Positions 30,877-41,898 of a stretch of DNA of 64,000 bases are shown piece after piece (the stretch's first letter is position 1; every line of letters begins with the position of its first letter). This DNA comes from Phoma sp. XZ068 (taxonomy: Eukaryota; Ascomycota; Dothideomycetes; Pleosporales; Didymellaceae): positions 186,001 to 250,000 of the forward strand of contig RBKR01000001.1 of assembly GCA_004835665.1 (NCBI GenBank), given 5' to 3'. Made by a program: the position numbers and the translations under genes. The notes under the pieces were generated by a model. It worked only from the letters and a program-made list of their open reading frames with translations, ran no database searches and had not been told where the DNA came from.

Positions 30877-32667
30877 CTAGAAATGGATACCATCATCATC
30901 GTAAGAAGGAAGAGGTTTTGATGTCATGCCAGGCCCAATACCAGACAATAATACATCGTCTTGAGACTGAGGCCTAGCACAATGTCTATCCGACGGTGGT
31001 TCCTGGTTGGGAAACTCCTGGCCGCTGGGGAGCGTGTGGAGGTCAGCACCTGTTGAATCTTCGGTGTGAGAGGTCTGTACTCTGGGCGCAGAGGTGTCTG
31101 CATAAGAAAGCTTGGGCCTGTGAATAATTGGCTCAACAGAGAGATAAGGATGAGCTCTGCGGTAGTGTTTGAGCCGCGCGTCTTTCCGTTTGAAAACCCT
31201 CGTGCAGTTATCGTCTTCACACGCGTACTGAGCAGTTTGTCCTTTGTGCTTCTGTCTGTAGTGCCTGGCTTTGTTTGTTCGTGCCCAACGGCCGTGGAAC
31301 ACCGCTATACAACCCTCAAAACCGCAGCGATGTATTTCATCTAAAGCTGTAGACGTTGTTGTGGACGAAAACGAACCAATACTATTTGAACCGCATCGAT
31401 TGCTTTCGGAGACGACATCGAAAGGATAGACCATATGAGTGCCTGCTGCATCTATGGTTGTTGCGGTCGACTCGTGTGGTGAATGGCGACCAGCTTGATC
31501 CATTGAAACAGGTGTAACGTCTTCCCAAGTTGAATCAGGATAAGGGATATAGGCATCCAAGTCCGAACGAGAGGATGTCGTGATTGTATACCCAATCTCC
31601 ATCTCTGTATAACGGAGAGGTATGTCAACATGGAACGGAGATGTTGTAGGGTAAGTGTTGTTCTCCTCGGAAGAGGTGTGAACTCTGAGGAAGTCCCGAG
31701 CCGGTGAAGCTTCAGGTATATCCAGTTCCATGCGGACTGCTTGCATATCTCGGATGACAGATTCAGAATTTGATGGTGGCTACTAAAGATGGTGAGGAGA
31801 TACTCGTATGTCAATAAGATCGTGCTTACGTTATTGATACGCTCCTTGAGTTGATTGCAAAGCATGCGCCATTGCTCTTGCTGACGATTTCCCCTAAACT
31901 GTGGTTCATTGATGTCGCAGCGCCGTCCCTTGTCGCCGTGCTCTCGTTCGAAAGTGTCTTTGTCTAAGAAGTTCACGTTGCATGTGGGGCAGAGTTTGAC
32001 AAAGATCGAATGGGGTGCTCGCTGAAGGTGCCGTCGAACTTCTGTCATGCTCTTTGCTTTGAGACCAGAGCATGATGGCTCGGCGCCAAGTTCGCGCTCC
32101 GCAGTTCGTTGCGGACAGTTCAATGACTCTCCGTGTACGGTGCTATTAGCTCCGTTCGACATGTCGCGGCTTGTTGCCGATGCGCCTGGTTCTTGATCCT
32201 TCGGTTGCAGAGAAGGATCATCGTCTCGGCAGGTGGGGGTTAGGGTGGTATCGGGCGTGTGCTTGTGCGTATGTCAGTTCTCAACATGTGGTGGCGGGAC
32301 AACATCGATGCGAACTCACGTGAGAGGGTGCCGGTGGCTCTTCGTTTTGGGGCTGACTGGTCAGGATACTACTAAGAGCTTCGTCAAAGTCTATGTATTC
32401 CTCCCATCCACCGATGGCGGAATTAAAGTCGAAGTCGGCTGCAGGTTCGATGCCGATCAACGGGAGATCTAAGCCGTTCCCGTGGACAAGGCTGTTGTTC
32501 GGATTCTGATCGGACTCATCCCACGCAGGTAGTATTGACGCATTGTAATTTCCGGAAATAATAGGGTCAAGTTCGTCGTTGAAGTCCTCTCGGGGTGGAG
32601 GTCCTTCTTCAAAGAACCATAAGTCGTCGTCCGGGAACTGAGACCCAGTGTAATCATGGTCCGCCAT
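30877..32667 (-). CDS. C2H2 zinc-finger protein, probable transcription factor
   Basis: Three exons, complement(32667-32320, 32261-31830, 31779-30877), with introns of 58 nt (GTGAGT...ACAAG) and 50 nt (GTAAGC...AGTAG), encode 560 aa. The start is ATG at 32667 (MADHDYTG); the upstream frame begins at GTG. The N-terminal 110 residues are acidic and aromatic (DDDLWFFEEG, WEEYIDFDEAL), like an activation domain. A Cys-rich stretch in exon 2 (FVKLCPTCNVNFLDKDTF) resembles a finger. Two C2H2 fingers lie near residues 412-438 (C, C, H, H at 412, 417, 433, 438) and 447-470 (447, 452, 465, 470), both with a C-x4-C spacing; the segment between them is KGQTAQYA. The C-terminus is disordered. The targets are unknown. 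It is probably nuclear. Confidence 0.8.
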
Positions 32668-34097
32668 GACACAGATCCAGGCTGAGAACAGCCGAAGGAC
32701 CTCCGGCGGGTTACGTTGGTGCCTGAGGGACGTTTTTTGCGGGACATTCTGGGGATTTAACCATCCAGGAGGTGGATGGTGATTGGCCACTGAGCCTTTA
32801 GCGTGAGATTGGCTTGCAGATATGCAGACTTGCTTACCTGCGCACTTGCATACTTGCGTAGTTGCGTAGATGCCTTGGTGCCTGACAACTCACCAGGCCG
32901 AAGAGTTGCGACGAATGGTAGAGGTGGTTGTGGAGTGCGACTCCATTTTGGGACTCTCGAGTCCCGTTGTATCTCAGTCTCCAAGGAAGTGACATACTGA
33001 CTTTGAAAGCTTGCCTGTAAACACGCATTCTAATACGTTCGCTTGGTTACACAGCTCAGACCTGTCAATAATAGCAAAGGACTCAGACCTGAATAGCAGA
33101 TGGAAAAAGTTCGTGCCATCTAAGGATCTGTCGAGTCACGTTATATATCCGTCTTGGAGGACGTGACGCACAAGTCTCAGGCTTCTTTTATTCTCGAAAT
33201 TTATACGTTGTATACTTCTGCAGTTCAAACTTGACAAAACTAGGATAAAATTAATACCATCTCGGAACTTGTTACATCGCAGTACGTCTCCGTCTGTACA
33301 ACCAGCTCGAGATCCTTCTATTCATACATCCGCACTTTACATGCCTAGGTGGTCACCGTTCAAACCCAACAGTAGAAGCAGCATAATTAGACAAGACAGT
33401 ATATACAAAACAACTAGTGCCATCTTAAGACTTGTATTCCACGTTATTTGCCCTCTCCAGATGTACCCTCCACACCCAAAGAAAGACCCCATCATCCAGC
33501 ATACCTTCACACGCTTACATATTGCGCCCTCTAAACCTAACATTAGAACCAACGATTCACTTAACAAAAGACATAACTCATCCAGGGCTATCAGTAAATG
33601 ACAAAATATCAGCGCTACTTAGGTGCCCGCCAAGCCACACTCTACCTCCACCTTGAGGAAGTACCCTCTAAACTCCCTAAAAAGAACGTTATCGAGCATA
33701 CCCCCGTTCATTTCCCTTGCCATACCCTTCAAACCCAACGGTAGAATCACCGACTCACCCTATCAGTAAAGCACAAAGAACCAGCGGACTTGGGACTCGT
33801 CCAGGCTCATCCTACCACCATCTGCAAGGAAATGCTGACGAACTCGGGGGAATTGTTAAGGATGTGAAGTGATACATTCACGCCTGCGCACTGAAGAGGC
33901 GCTAGTAAATCGAACGAGAGGTACGGTGAGATATCATCACACACCCAGGAAGTAAACGAGAAACCACGACTGCGGAACTGCGCAACTCCGCGAACAAGAA
34001 AACCAGAAGGGATCAACTTAATAGACGAAAGGGTATCATTGACGCAAGCAAAACAACGTTCACTATCTACACTCTCCCCCACACCTACAAACCCCAC
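32668..34097. other. Intergenic region with degenerate repeats
   Basis: Contains the promoter of the zinc-finger gene (right of 32667) and the 3' flank of the Arp gene (left of 34098). Open frames such as 34097 down to 33807 are short and unrecognised. The middle is occupied by the repeats at 33345-33790. Confidence 0.4.
33345..33790 (+). repeat. Degenerate direct repeats, unit about 170-200 bp
   Basis: Three related copies of a CAAACCCAACRGTAGAA-like block start near 33350, 33530 and 33729. Each is followed by diverged sequence. A second block (TACCCTC...AAA...GAGCATACC-like) recurs near 33463 and 33660, and CTATCAGTAAA recurs at 33588 and 33758. The copies differ by many substitutions and indels, so this is an old tandem duplication or a minisatellite-like array. 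Confidence 0.5.
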
Positions 34098-35798
34098 TCA
34101 CGCCCAAACCCCTAACGTCCAGCTCACCCTCTCCCCCGCCCTCGCAACACCCGGTCCCACACTCTGCCTTGCAGGAATAACACTAACATCCTTATCCCTC
34201 GACGCGCCCTGCAGTCCATGTAGCAGGTATCTCTCGCGCTCAATCTCAACAATACCACGGATGCGCTGATTAGCGACGATGCTGGCGCCGGCCCAGGCGC
34301 CGAGGGAGTGGATGCCGCGGATTGAGCCGCCGATTGCGCATTCGAGGGGTGGGCCGTTTTTGAGGGATGTGGTTGCGAGTTTGATGTCGATTGTGTCTAT
34401 TTCGGGGTCTTGTTGACTTGCTGATGTTGGTGGGGGCGGTGGTGTAGAGGGGTCGCTGGCGGTGGAGTCCTGTTCTTGCTGCTTCATTGCGAGGGCGCGC
34501 TGTTGGGAGCGGAGACGGTCTTCGTGGAAGGCGGAGGCTTTGCCGTAGTTTTTTACGGGGTCCCAGCCTCGGGATTGGACGAGGACTTCGAGTTCTTTTA
34601 GGATGCGGGTTTTGAGGCCGGGCATGGCTGATACGCCACCTGTTATGACGATGCGGGACATGCACAGCCGACGGACGTCTACAGGTAGGGCGACCAGTGT
34701 GCGGTAGACGAGATGGTGGATGGGTAGATCTTCATCGTCGAATTCGTTCAGGGGTGCTTCTGGCACGAAGAGGGCGTTCTCAGCCGGCTTGGCCAACGAG
34801 GCAAGTGCTACCTTGAGCTCGGTCGGGGGGGTGTGCTTGGGGAACGGGATCACAACGGTAGGTGGCGGCGTTTCGACAGCATCTTCCCACTCTTCCAGTA
34901 CCGGCGCCTCGCGTGCGGGGAAGTAGACTGTTCTCCGGTTGCCTCTCGAGCTAGGTTTGCACCAGCCAACGCGTGTGAGCACCTCTTCTGCTTCCTCAAA
35001 GGAAACGTCTGCCTTTGGTGCGCCGGGCGCAGCATCTTCGCCCAGCTCGGCATTCAGGACCTTGGCCATTTCTTCGCTCACCATTCTGCCTGCTCGCACT
35101 GTCCGCTTCTCGTGCACCTCTCGATACTCGCAGACGGCCGTGACCAGTGTCTCGGCCCAGCCGATGTCGACCACCAGGGCTGAGCGCAAGCCTGCAGCGA
35201 CGGTGGAGAGAACGGGGTTGGACATGAGGGTGATGCTGGGTGCATGGAAGCTCTTGAACAGTATGTCGAGGATCTTCGTCATGAGGGCATGCGGTAATCG
35301 TGGGGGGATTGCGAGTGTGATGCGTCGTGGCTTCGTGTCTAGTAAGAAGTACTTGGTGTACGCCTCTCGCATGGCGCGCTCGAACTTGTCTCCCACCAGC
35401 TCCATGTCGACCTTGCTCAGGTCTAAGCAGTACAACTCGTGATCTTGACCCCATTCCTGGCCCTTTCTCCGTCGCCGTCTCCTCCGGCTGTACTCGGGGT
35501 CATACTGCCTGTAGTCGCCCACCCTCCTTTGCCTGTCTGGGCCGAATGGAAGGGTGCATCGCGGGGCACTTTCGCCGGGAAATCCTCCACGAACAAAGCG
35601 AGAGCCAAGTTCCAAGACGAGATATTCGTCTTCGGTGCGGTAGTTGCCGCTGGGCGAGCCGTAGAGGGAGGAGGTCGCTCGCTGGAGGGGCGTCCGCGGC
35701 GTCTCGGGGGTGGAAGCGAGGTCTGCGAGCCGCGGGGTTGTGCCTCTCGCAGAGCGTGCGAGGGACGCAGACACCTTGCGCTCGCCGGTCGATGACAT
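34098..35798 (-). CDS. Actin-related protein, Arp10/Arp11 (dynactin pointed-end) type
   Basis: A single-exon 566-aa protein. A Ser/Thr/Pro-rich N-terminal extension (about 1-55) precedes the actin fold, with YLVLELGSRFVRGGFPGE standing for the first phosphate-binding loop. An Arg-rich insert (YSRRRRRRRKGQEW) follows, then SALVVDIGWAETLVTAVCEYREV for the second phosphate loop and SRIVITGGVSAMPGLKTRI for the adenosine site. A disordered Gln/Ser/Pro insert separates the last elements (HSLGAWAGASIVANQRI). Fungal Arp10/Arp11 (Neurospora ro-7 type) caps the pointed end of the dynactin Arp1 filament and helps dynein-driven transport and nuclear positioning. The assignment rests on overall pattern and remembered family features. 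Another divergent Arp is possible. The gene is divergent from NOP58. Confidence 0.65.
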   Translation of the reverse strand: MSSTGERKVSASLARSARGTTPRLADLASTPETPRTPLQRATSSLYGSPSGNYRTEDEYLVLELGSRFVRGGFPGESAPRCTLPFGPDRQRRVGDYRQYDPEYSRRRRRRRKGQEWGQDHELYCLDLSKVDMELVGDKFERAMREAYTKYFLLDTKPRRITLAIPPRLPHALMTKILDILFKSFHAPSITLMSNPVLSTVAAGLRSALVVDIGWAETLVTAVCEYREVHEKRTVRAGRMVSEEMAKVLNAELGEDAAPGAPKADVSFEEAEEVLTRVGWCKPSSRGNRRTVYFPAREAPVLEEWEDAVETPPPTVVIPFPKHTPPTELKVALASLAKPAENALFVPEAPLNEFDDEDLPIHHLVYRTLVALPVDVRRLCMSRIVITGGVSAMPGLKTRILKELEVLVQSRGWDPVKNYGKASAFHEDRLRSQQRALAMKQQEQDSTASDPSTPPPPPTSASQQDPEIDTIDIKLATTSLKNGPPLECAIGGSIRGIHSLGAWAGASIVANQRIRGIVEIERERYLLHGLQGASRDKDVSVIPARQSVGPGVARAGERVSWTLGVWA

Positions 35799-36086
35799 GT
35801 TGGTGAGCCCGGGCGGCTGTCAGCGTGCGCGGTCTACCACATGATGCTGTTTGGCGCATTTGATGTTCGCGACGTTGCTGGCCATCAACACGCCGGGCGC
35901 GCTTGTCCGCATTCGGCGCTAGCTCCCGCATTCCTTGGCAGCAAAAAATGTTCGAGCAAGCTTCGGCAGGCGCACAATTGCACCAGCACCGACAACCCTC
36001 GCGCCCTCCAACACCGCGAAACCCCAGCTCGAACGGAGCCGTGACACCGAATTACCGTCACCTCGAGCATAGAAACCAGAGCAAAA
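35799..36086. promoter_or_regulatory. Shared divergent promoter of the Arp10-like gene and NOP58
   Basis: 288 bp between two start codons pointing apart. No TATA box is evident. Sequence just before 36087 (CAGAGCAAAAATGGG) is a good start context. Confidence 0.45.
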
Positions 36087-37944
36087 ATGGGTCTTTTCAT
36101 CCTTAGCGAGACGAGGTACGGCTGCTGCGACGGCGCACGAAGCTCAGAGCAAGCGACTAACATGCAATTGCAGCGCGGGTTATGCTCTGTTCAAGTCCAA
36201 GGACAAGAAGCTGCTCAGCCGGGGCGATGAGCTCAGCAAGGATGTCTCGGCCGTGGTCGAGTCGCTGAAGCTCAAGAAGTTCACCAAGTTCGACAGCGCC
36301 GTCACTGCGCTGAACGAGGCCGCCGCCCTCACCGACGGCAAGGTCAGCACCATGCTCGGCAACCTGCTGCAGGAGCTCAAGGACGAGACCAAGGCATCGC
36401 GTAGGCCCTCCGCAGCCCACACACATGTATAGACCGCTAACCACCCGCAGTCGCCGTCGCCGACCCCAAGCTCGCCAACTCAATCGCCCAGATCTCCGGC
36501 CTCTCCATCAAGCCCATTTCCGACTCGTCGACCCAGGACGTCTACCGTGCCATCCGCGAGCACATGACCTCGCTCATCCCCGACCTGGTCCCCGCTGAGA
36601 TGGACTCGACCCGCCTCGGTCTTGCCCACTCGCTCTCCCGCCACAAGCTCAAGTTCTCCCCGGACAAGGTCGACACCATGATCATCCAGTCCATTGCCAG
36701 TCTCGACGTCCTCGACAAGCAGCTCAACACATACGCCATGCGCGTCAAGGAATGGTACGGATGGCACTTCCCCGAGCTTGCCAAGATCCTCAACGACAAC
36801 CTCGCCTACTCCAAGGTCGTCCTCAAGATGGGCTTCCGCACAAACTCCAAGGACGCCGACCTGTCTGGCATCCTGCCCGAGGAGATTGAGGCTGCTGTCA
36901 AGGCCGCCGCTGAGATCAGTATGGGTACTGAGATCTCCGAGGAGGATCTCGAGGCCACCAGCGCCCTCGCCGAGCAGGTCGTCGACCTCACCGAGCACCG
37001 TCAGAACCTCGGCGCATACCTCTCTTCCCGTATGCAGGCTCTCGCCCCTAACCTGACCGCGCTCGTCGGTGAGCTCGTCGGTGCCCGCCTCATCGCCCAC
37101 GCCGGCTCCCTCATGAACCTCGCCAAGTCCCCTGGTTCCACCATCCAGATTCTCGGTGCCGAGAAGGCGCTGTTCCGTGCGCTCAAGACCAAGCACGACA
37201 CTCCCAAGTATGGTGTAAGTACCACTCTCTAATTCACTCGCGAACCGCGCTGACCTGCTCTAGCTCATCTACCACGCTTCGCTCATCGGCCAGGCAACTG
37301 GCAAGAACAAGGGCAAGATCGCCCGTATGCTCGCTGCCAAGTCTGCTCTTGGTCTGCGTGTCGATGCTCTCAGCACATGGGGCATCACTTCTGAGGACAA
37401 GGGTGACGAGCCTACCGAGGAGGAGAAGTCGCAGCTCGGTCGCGATGCCCGTCTCAACATCGAGAGGAGGTTGAGGGCTCTCGAGGGCAAGCCCCTCAAG
37501 AGCATCCCCAACGCCAACGCAACCGCGCTCGGCTCCGGCCAGAAGTGGGATGTCAAGGAGGCTCGCAAGTACAACCCCGATGCCGATGGTCTGACTGGCG
37601 AGGAGCCTGCGGCCAAGAAGTCCAAGTCGGACAAGGTCAACGGCACACCGAAGAAGCTCGTACAGGAGGTCGACGAGGACGAGTCCATGGTTGACGCCGA
37701 CGACGCCGAGGACTCCGACTCCGAGTCTGAGGAGGAGACCAAGGCAAGCAAGGGCGGTGACAAGGCAGCAAAGAAGGCAGAGAAGGAGGCCAAGAAGGCA
37801 CGGAAAGCCGAGCGCGCCGCAAAGCGAGAAGCCAAGGAGGCAAAGAAGGCCGCAAAGGAAGCCAAGAAGTCGTCAAAGGACTCGAAGAAGAGGAAATCCG
37901 AAGACGACACCTCGGAGAAGAAAAAGAAGAAGAGCAAGGCCTAG
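36087..37944 (+). CDS. nop58: Nucleolar protein NOP58, box C/D snoRNP core
   Basis: Four exons, 36087-36115, 36174-36400, 36451-37214 and 37264-37944, encode 566 aa. The introns are 58, 50 and 49 nt with GTACGG, GTAGGC and GTAAGT donors. The first exon reads [10 protein letters not shown], continuing as [14 protein letters not shown], the classical Nop58 start. The Nop domain follows, with [50 protein letters not shown] and [28 protein letters not shown] spans the last junction. The C-terminus is a Lys/Glu-rich tail (repeats of [17 protein letters not shown]) typical of the yeast protein. Nop58 with Nop56, Snu13 and fibrillarin forms the methylation snoRNPs that guide 2'-O-methylation of rRNA in the nucleolus. 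The introns are too short to host snoRNAs. Confidence 0.97.
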
Positions 37945-38624
37945 ACCCGCACGCATCGCACCTGATGTCGTTGTACGTTTGACCATGTGAAAAATGGGTG
38001 GCGTTCTGGGATCAATCTTCTTTTTCTTTTCACGTTTCGCATGTCGTGCTATCTATGGGCGCGTGGCGCAGGGCTGGTTTCATGTACCATTTTCTTGCTG
38101 ACGATGGCATTGCATACTGGGGATGACGATGGTGCGGAAGGATACCCGCTAGCCTATGCATACAATTTTACTTAAACTTCACCTTGTTATCTTCTGTGCT
38201 GCTTCTTCATCTCCTTGATATCGCTTGCTCTGTGGTTGTGTGATTCGTCTCACTGAGTACTCACTCTCTTCGCCATGCTCACGTCCATACATTGAAGTAC
38301 CTGTGTCTTGCACCTACTCTGTCGCAATAACACTTCATCCCACAAACACCACCCTCATTCTCGTCTCGCCATGCTCTGCCATTACATACAAAAGAATTCA
38401 TTTGTTGTGATTAGACAGCCGCAGACCACCACCTTCCTCAGCATCACAGAACCAACCAGAACGAACACGAAGCACACTACACCACCAGCCTTATATTAGT
38501 CATCACAAGCAATTATAGCCGTTAACCCACTTTGCATTGTACAAATCATTCGCAAGTCTTACTTTCACAAAACCCCCATTCATCCACCGCAAACATCAAT
38601 CTCCCCGTGACTATCAATCTCAAT
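37945..38624. other. Intergenic region between convergent genes
   Basis: 3' flanks of NOP58 and RPC9. No gene is seen. It is T/C- and A/C-rich with short unsupported frames. Confidence 0.4.
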
Positions 38625-39591
38625 CTACACCTTCCGCCTAACCCTCCTCTTCTTCTTACTCGCGCCAAGAAGCTTATTCCCTATCTTAGGCAGCTCTGCG
38701 TCCTCGACGCCGTGCGGGATTTGCGACTCTTCCTCTTCAAAGACGGATGTGATTATTGAGAGGATGTCGTGGAGTTGGTCTTCTGTGAATCGCGTACCAG
38801 CCTATTTACATTAGAAAGTGGCACATCAGGACGAAGGGCAGGTGAAATAAGAACGGGGGTTAGGATGGAAGTAAAGGTAAGGGACGTACCTCCTCGATAA
38901 TCAACTCAAGCATAACTTGCGTCGTCGGACGTAAATTATATATCTGGATGAACTCGGCTTTGTTCAACCTGTATGTTGGCGCCAGCGCGCGGAAGAGTGA
39001 GTGCTCGCCTTTGTACAGAGTCATTGGCCTGTCTGGATGAGATTCTATGAGCGAGGTGGTGGTGTAGTCGGGGGTTTGGAGGTAGGTTAGGCCCTGGGAG
39101 ACTTAGTGCTCGTTACATCATTTCATATCACAATGTTGGCGCTGGGTTCGTTTGGGCTGGATAGTGAGAAAGCGTATCTGGCTGCTGAGGGAGAGAGTGA
39201 TTTAGAAGTAAGAGGACGTACATCTCGCAGCATGTGCTCTAGTCCTTTGGGCTTCCATCGCTTGCGGTCTGTGCCGTCTTCGCCGGTGTATTCGGCTTCT
39301 TCTTGGCGCAGGTGCAGGAGGAGTTCGTGGTTGGAGAGGAGTGCTGATTGGGGGTTTTTGATCTGGGGTTGTTAGCCTTGGAGCTTGTGTGTGGAAGTTG
39401 AGTCGAATATGGTGGTATAAGGAAGCGGTCTTGAATGGTTGATGTGAATAGTGAGAGCTGAACGCCATTGGAAAGGCTGAAGTAATAGGGTGCTTTTGTT
39501 CAATATGGGAGAATTCAAAGAGGCGAACAATGCGCAGACTGAGAGTATATAGATCCAGCAATTCGAATGAGATATGGTCACTTACATGCAT
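38625..39591 (-). CDS. rpc17: RNA polymerase III subunit RPC9 (Rpc17/CRCP)
   Basis: This gene is hidden from simple open-frame searches because it is cut by three introns. Exons, complement(39591-39586, 39362-39222, 39093-38890, 38801-38625), are 6, 141, 204 and 177 nt and encode 175 aa; all junctions are in phase 0. The introns are 223, 128 and 88 nt, longer than average here, with GTAAGT, GTACGT and GTACGT donors and a GCTAAC branch site in the first. The product begins MHIKNPQSALLSNHELLLHL, continues LRQEEAEYTGEDGTDRKRW and TYLQTPDY, then LFRALAPTYRLNKAEFIQIY and RPTTQVMLELIIEE, and ends with TRFTEDQLHDILSII and a basic tail. This is the Rpb4-like RPC9 fold, which pairs with RPC8 in the polymerase III stalk and contacts TFIIIB. 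Confidence 0.88.
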
Positions 39592-41898
39592 CGTGAAGTG
39601 ATTGCTCAAGCCTAATTGAGCTCACTCGGTGGTGTTTATTCGCTCTCTTGATAGGCTGGAAGAAAGTTCCCTGCCAACGTAAGTAGGCGTCACAAAACCA
39701 ACAACGAGTATATTAAATTCTTGGTAATATTGCCTTCAGCGTTTGGGCTTGTGACTTGTGAAGTCGACATGTGTCCGCGGTAACCCCGAGACAAGTCACA
39801 AAAGGTGAAGTGAAAAAAAATGCAACAGCCACCTACTTTTGGTTGATCACTCTACGTTCACGAGGCGATATCTCTCAACTGACTTCTTTCTTCAAGCTTG
39901 ACGATTTGCTACAGCTGATTGTGTAGATACTGACCATGGCACAGCAACTTGCCTGCAAGTGAACGAAGCAGCAGAGGCAGTTTTTCGCGCTAGCGCATTG
40001 CCAAGACTGTGCCCAAGGGTCGACCTGCCTCAAGCTCGAGCTCAACGCCAACGTTGCACACTGGGCTCATTGCTTGTTGTGCCTGGCGGGTTACATTGCT
40101 ATGACACTCCATTGCCCGTGTTGACGATGACATGCCAGCTTATTGTCACAGTGAACTAAAGTTTCGATAGCTGGCGCAAAAGGCAGTGATTGGCTCACAG
40201 CCTCCGGACTGAATTTCCGCCAGCCCCGCGAAGGCAGAGCCAACGGAAAGATTCTGAAACACGAGGATAGGTCTCTTGAAGCTCTCGGCATTCTCGGAAA
40301 GAGGGGATGAACGATGTGACTATCAGCTCGAACCCATATATAGACACGATAGGTCGCTAAAAAATGGCCGAAGATACTGCCGCCTCGCTTTGGGAATGGT
40401 TCGTCGCGAAACCAGCCACAGAAATCCTTTGCCTAACGAACGAGCGGAGTCGTGCCCCAGCCACTTCATAAATGAGGTTAACAAAAGCATCCTTCCCGTT
40501 GGGTGAATGAGCTATGAATCAGTAGTTGCATGCAGGTATGGTGATAGGCAGCAGCTCAACCACATGCGTCAGCCGATCTCGCATGGGCAAGGCGGGCTGA
40601 CAAAGTTTGAAATCCAAGTCGTGCATGCGCCCGTTTAACTACATCCGCCCAAGCCGAGGAATGCGATTTGAGAGGATATGGCGAAGGTACCAAGTATTTT
40701 GGCTGTAAACTGGAGGGCGGGCAGATAAGAATGCCACTGCGGGTAAGGCGCACTACACATGGAAATCGCCGTGGTTGGAGCTGTCAGATGCCCTGTCACC
40801 ACTGAAGGCTAGGCAGCACAAAGGCTGAGTCTAGATCTCTGTCGACAACAGTGGAAGAGTACCGGTGTTCGTGGAAGGATACATTGGACTAGGGTTCGGT
40901 TGTGCAGCCCGCACGCTTGGGATACGCTATCACGAACATCGCCTCTCGTTTTGACAAGCGGCACGCTGCAGGATACAGTAATCAGATGATGGCAATGTCT
41001 TCACCATTGGCGCGTCCGAGTGGAGCAACAGTGGACAGAGGCTTGGGCCAACGAGCCGAGGATGAAGACTCTGCTGTGTATCATTTGCATCTGCACCAGG
41101 ATGGTTACGAACGCTCAGGTCACAGGAAGAAAAAGCGTCCAGGGCGCTAGTGCGAGGGATCTGGGTTTGGTTCGCCGCAGTGGAATCTGCCGCCGTTGGT
41201 CCGTAGACATGGCAGCGATCCACGTGTCGTCCCAAAGGTGAATGGAAGGATTGCATGGAAGAACAGATCGATGCCAAAAATTCGTGCTCAAACACACGCT
41301 GAATGTTGATGTGGCCTAACGCTTCGCTCGCGTCCAGCCGATTAAAGTCAGGCCATATCGCTCGGCGTATGTGAGGATGTGCAGCAGAGCCTTTGCGGCA
41401 GAGTCTGGCCCTTCTGCGGACCCTTAGAGCACGGACGCAGTGCTTCTAAAACGACTACGAGCCGCGACGGTTGGTTGGCACACTATTCACCCTCGTGCAG
41501 CAAGCTGCACAACACACACACCCTTCCGCAGTGCGCTGTTTACTGCGCGTTCGTGCCCAATACAGTCGCTCACTCAGTCGTCCCAGCCGGGCCTCGCGAC
41601 CCATTCACTCGTTTGCTGCCTGTCACAGCAGAGGATACCCTTTGCCTCTTCACCCAGTTCTCCGCTGGCACGCCCGACCTCACGCAGTCTTGGCGTATAC
41701 TTCCACCCCTCAGCAATCGTGAGCATCGATCAGACTAGGTGCGAGTGGAGCCACCGCCTTACCCATTCGGTTGTCAGATCTTTCAGCCACGTTTCCCGTC
41801 TACCTTGTCACCCTCCACGCCCAGAGTAGCGTGATCAGGCCGATTGCGATCAGCCAACGCCTGCGAAGAGAACCACCGAGGTCACTGTCACCCTGGAC
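39592..41898. other. 2.3-kb intergenic region
   Basis: Holds the RPC9 promoter on the left and the leader of the next gene on the right. Several overlapping open frames of 60-130 codons occur between 40900 and 41830, in multiple frames and both strands, which is the pattern of non-coding G/C-rich sequence. No RNA gene or repeat is recognised. Confidence 0.4.

Noticed and set aside
36116..36173. snoRNA inside a NOP58 intron
   Set aside because: Introns are 49-58 nt, too short for a box C/D or H/ACA RNA, and no C/D boxes were seen.
40902..41829. Cluster of overlapping frames upstream of the 41899 gene
   Set aside because: Present in several frames and both strands at once, the signature of stop-poor non-coding sequence.
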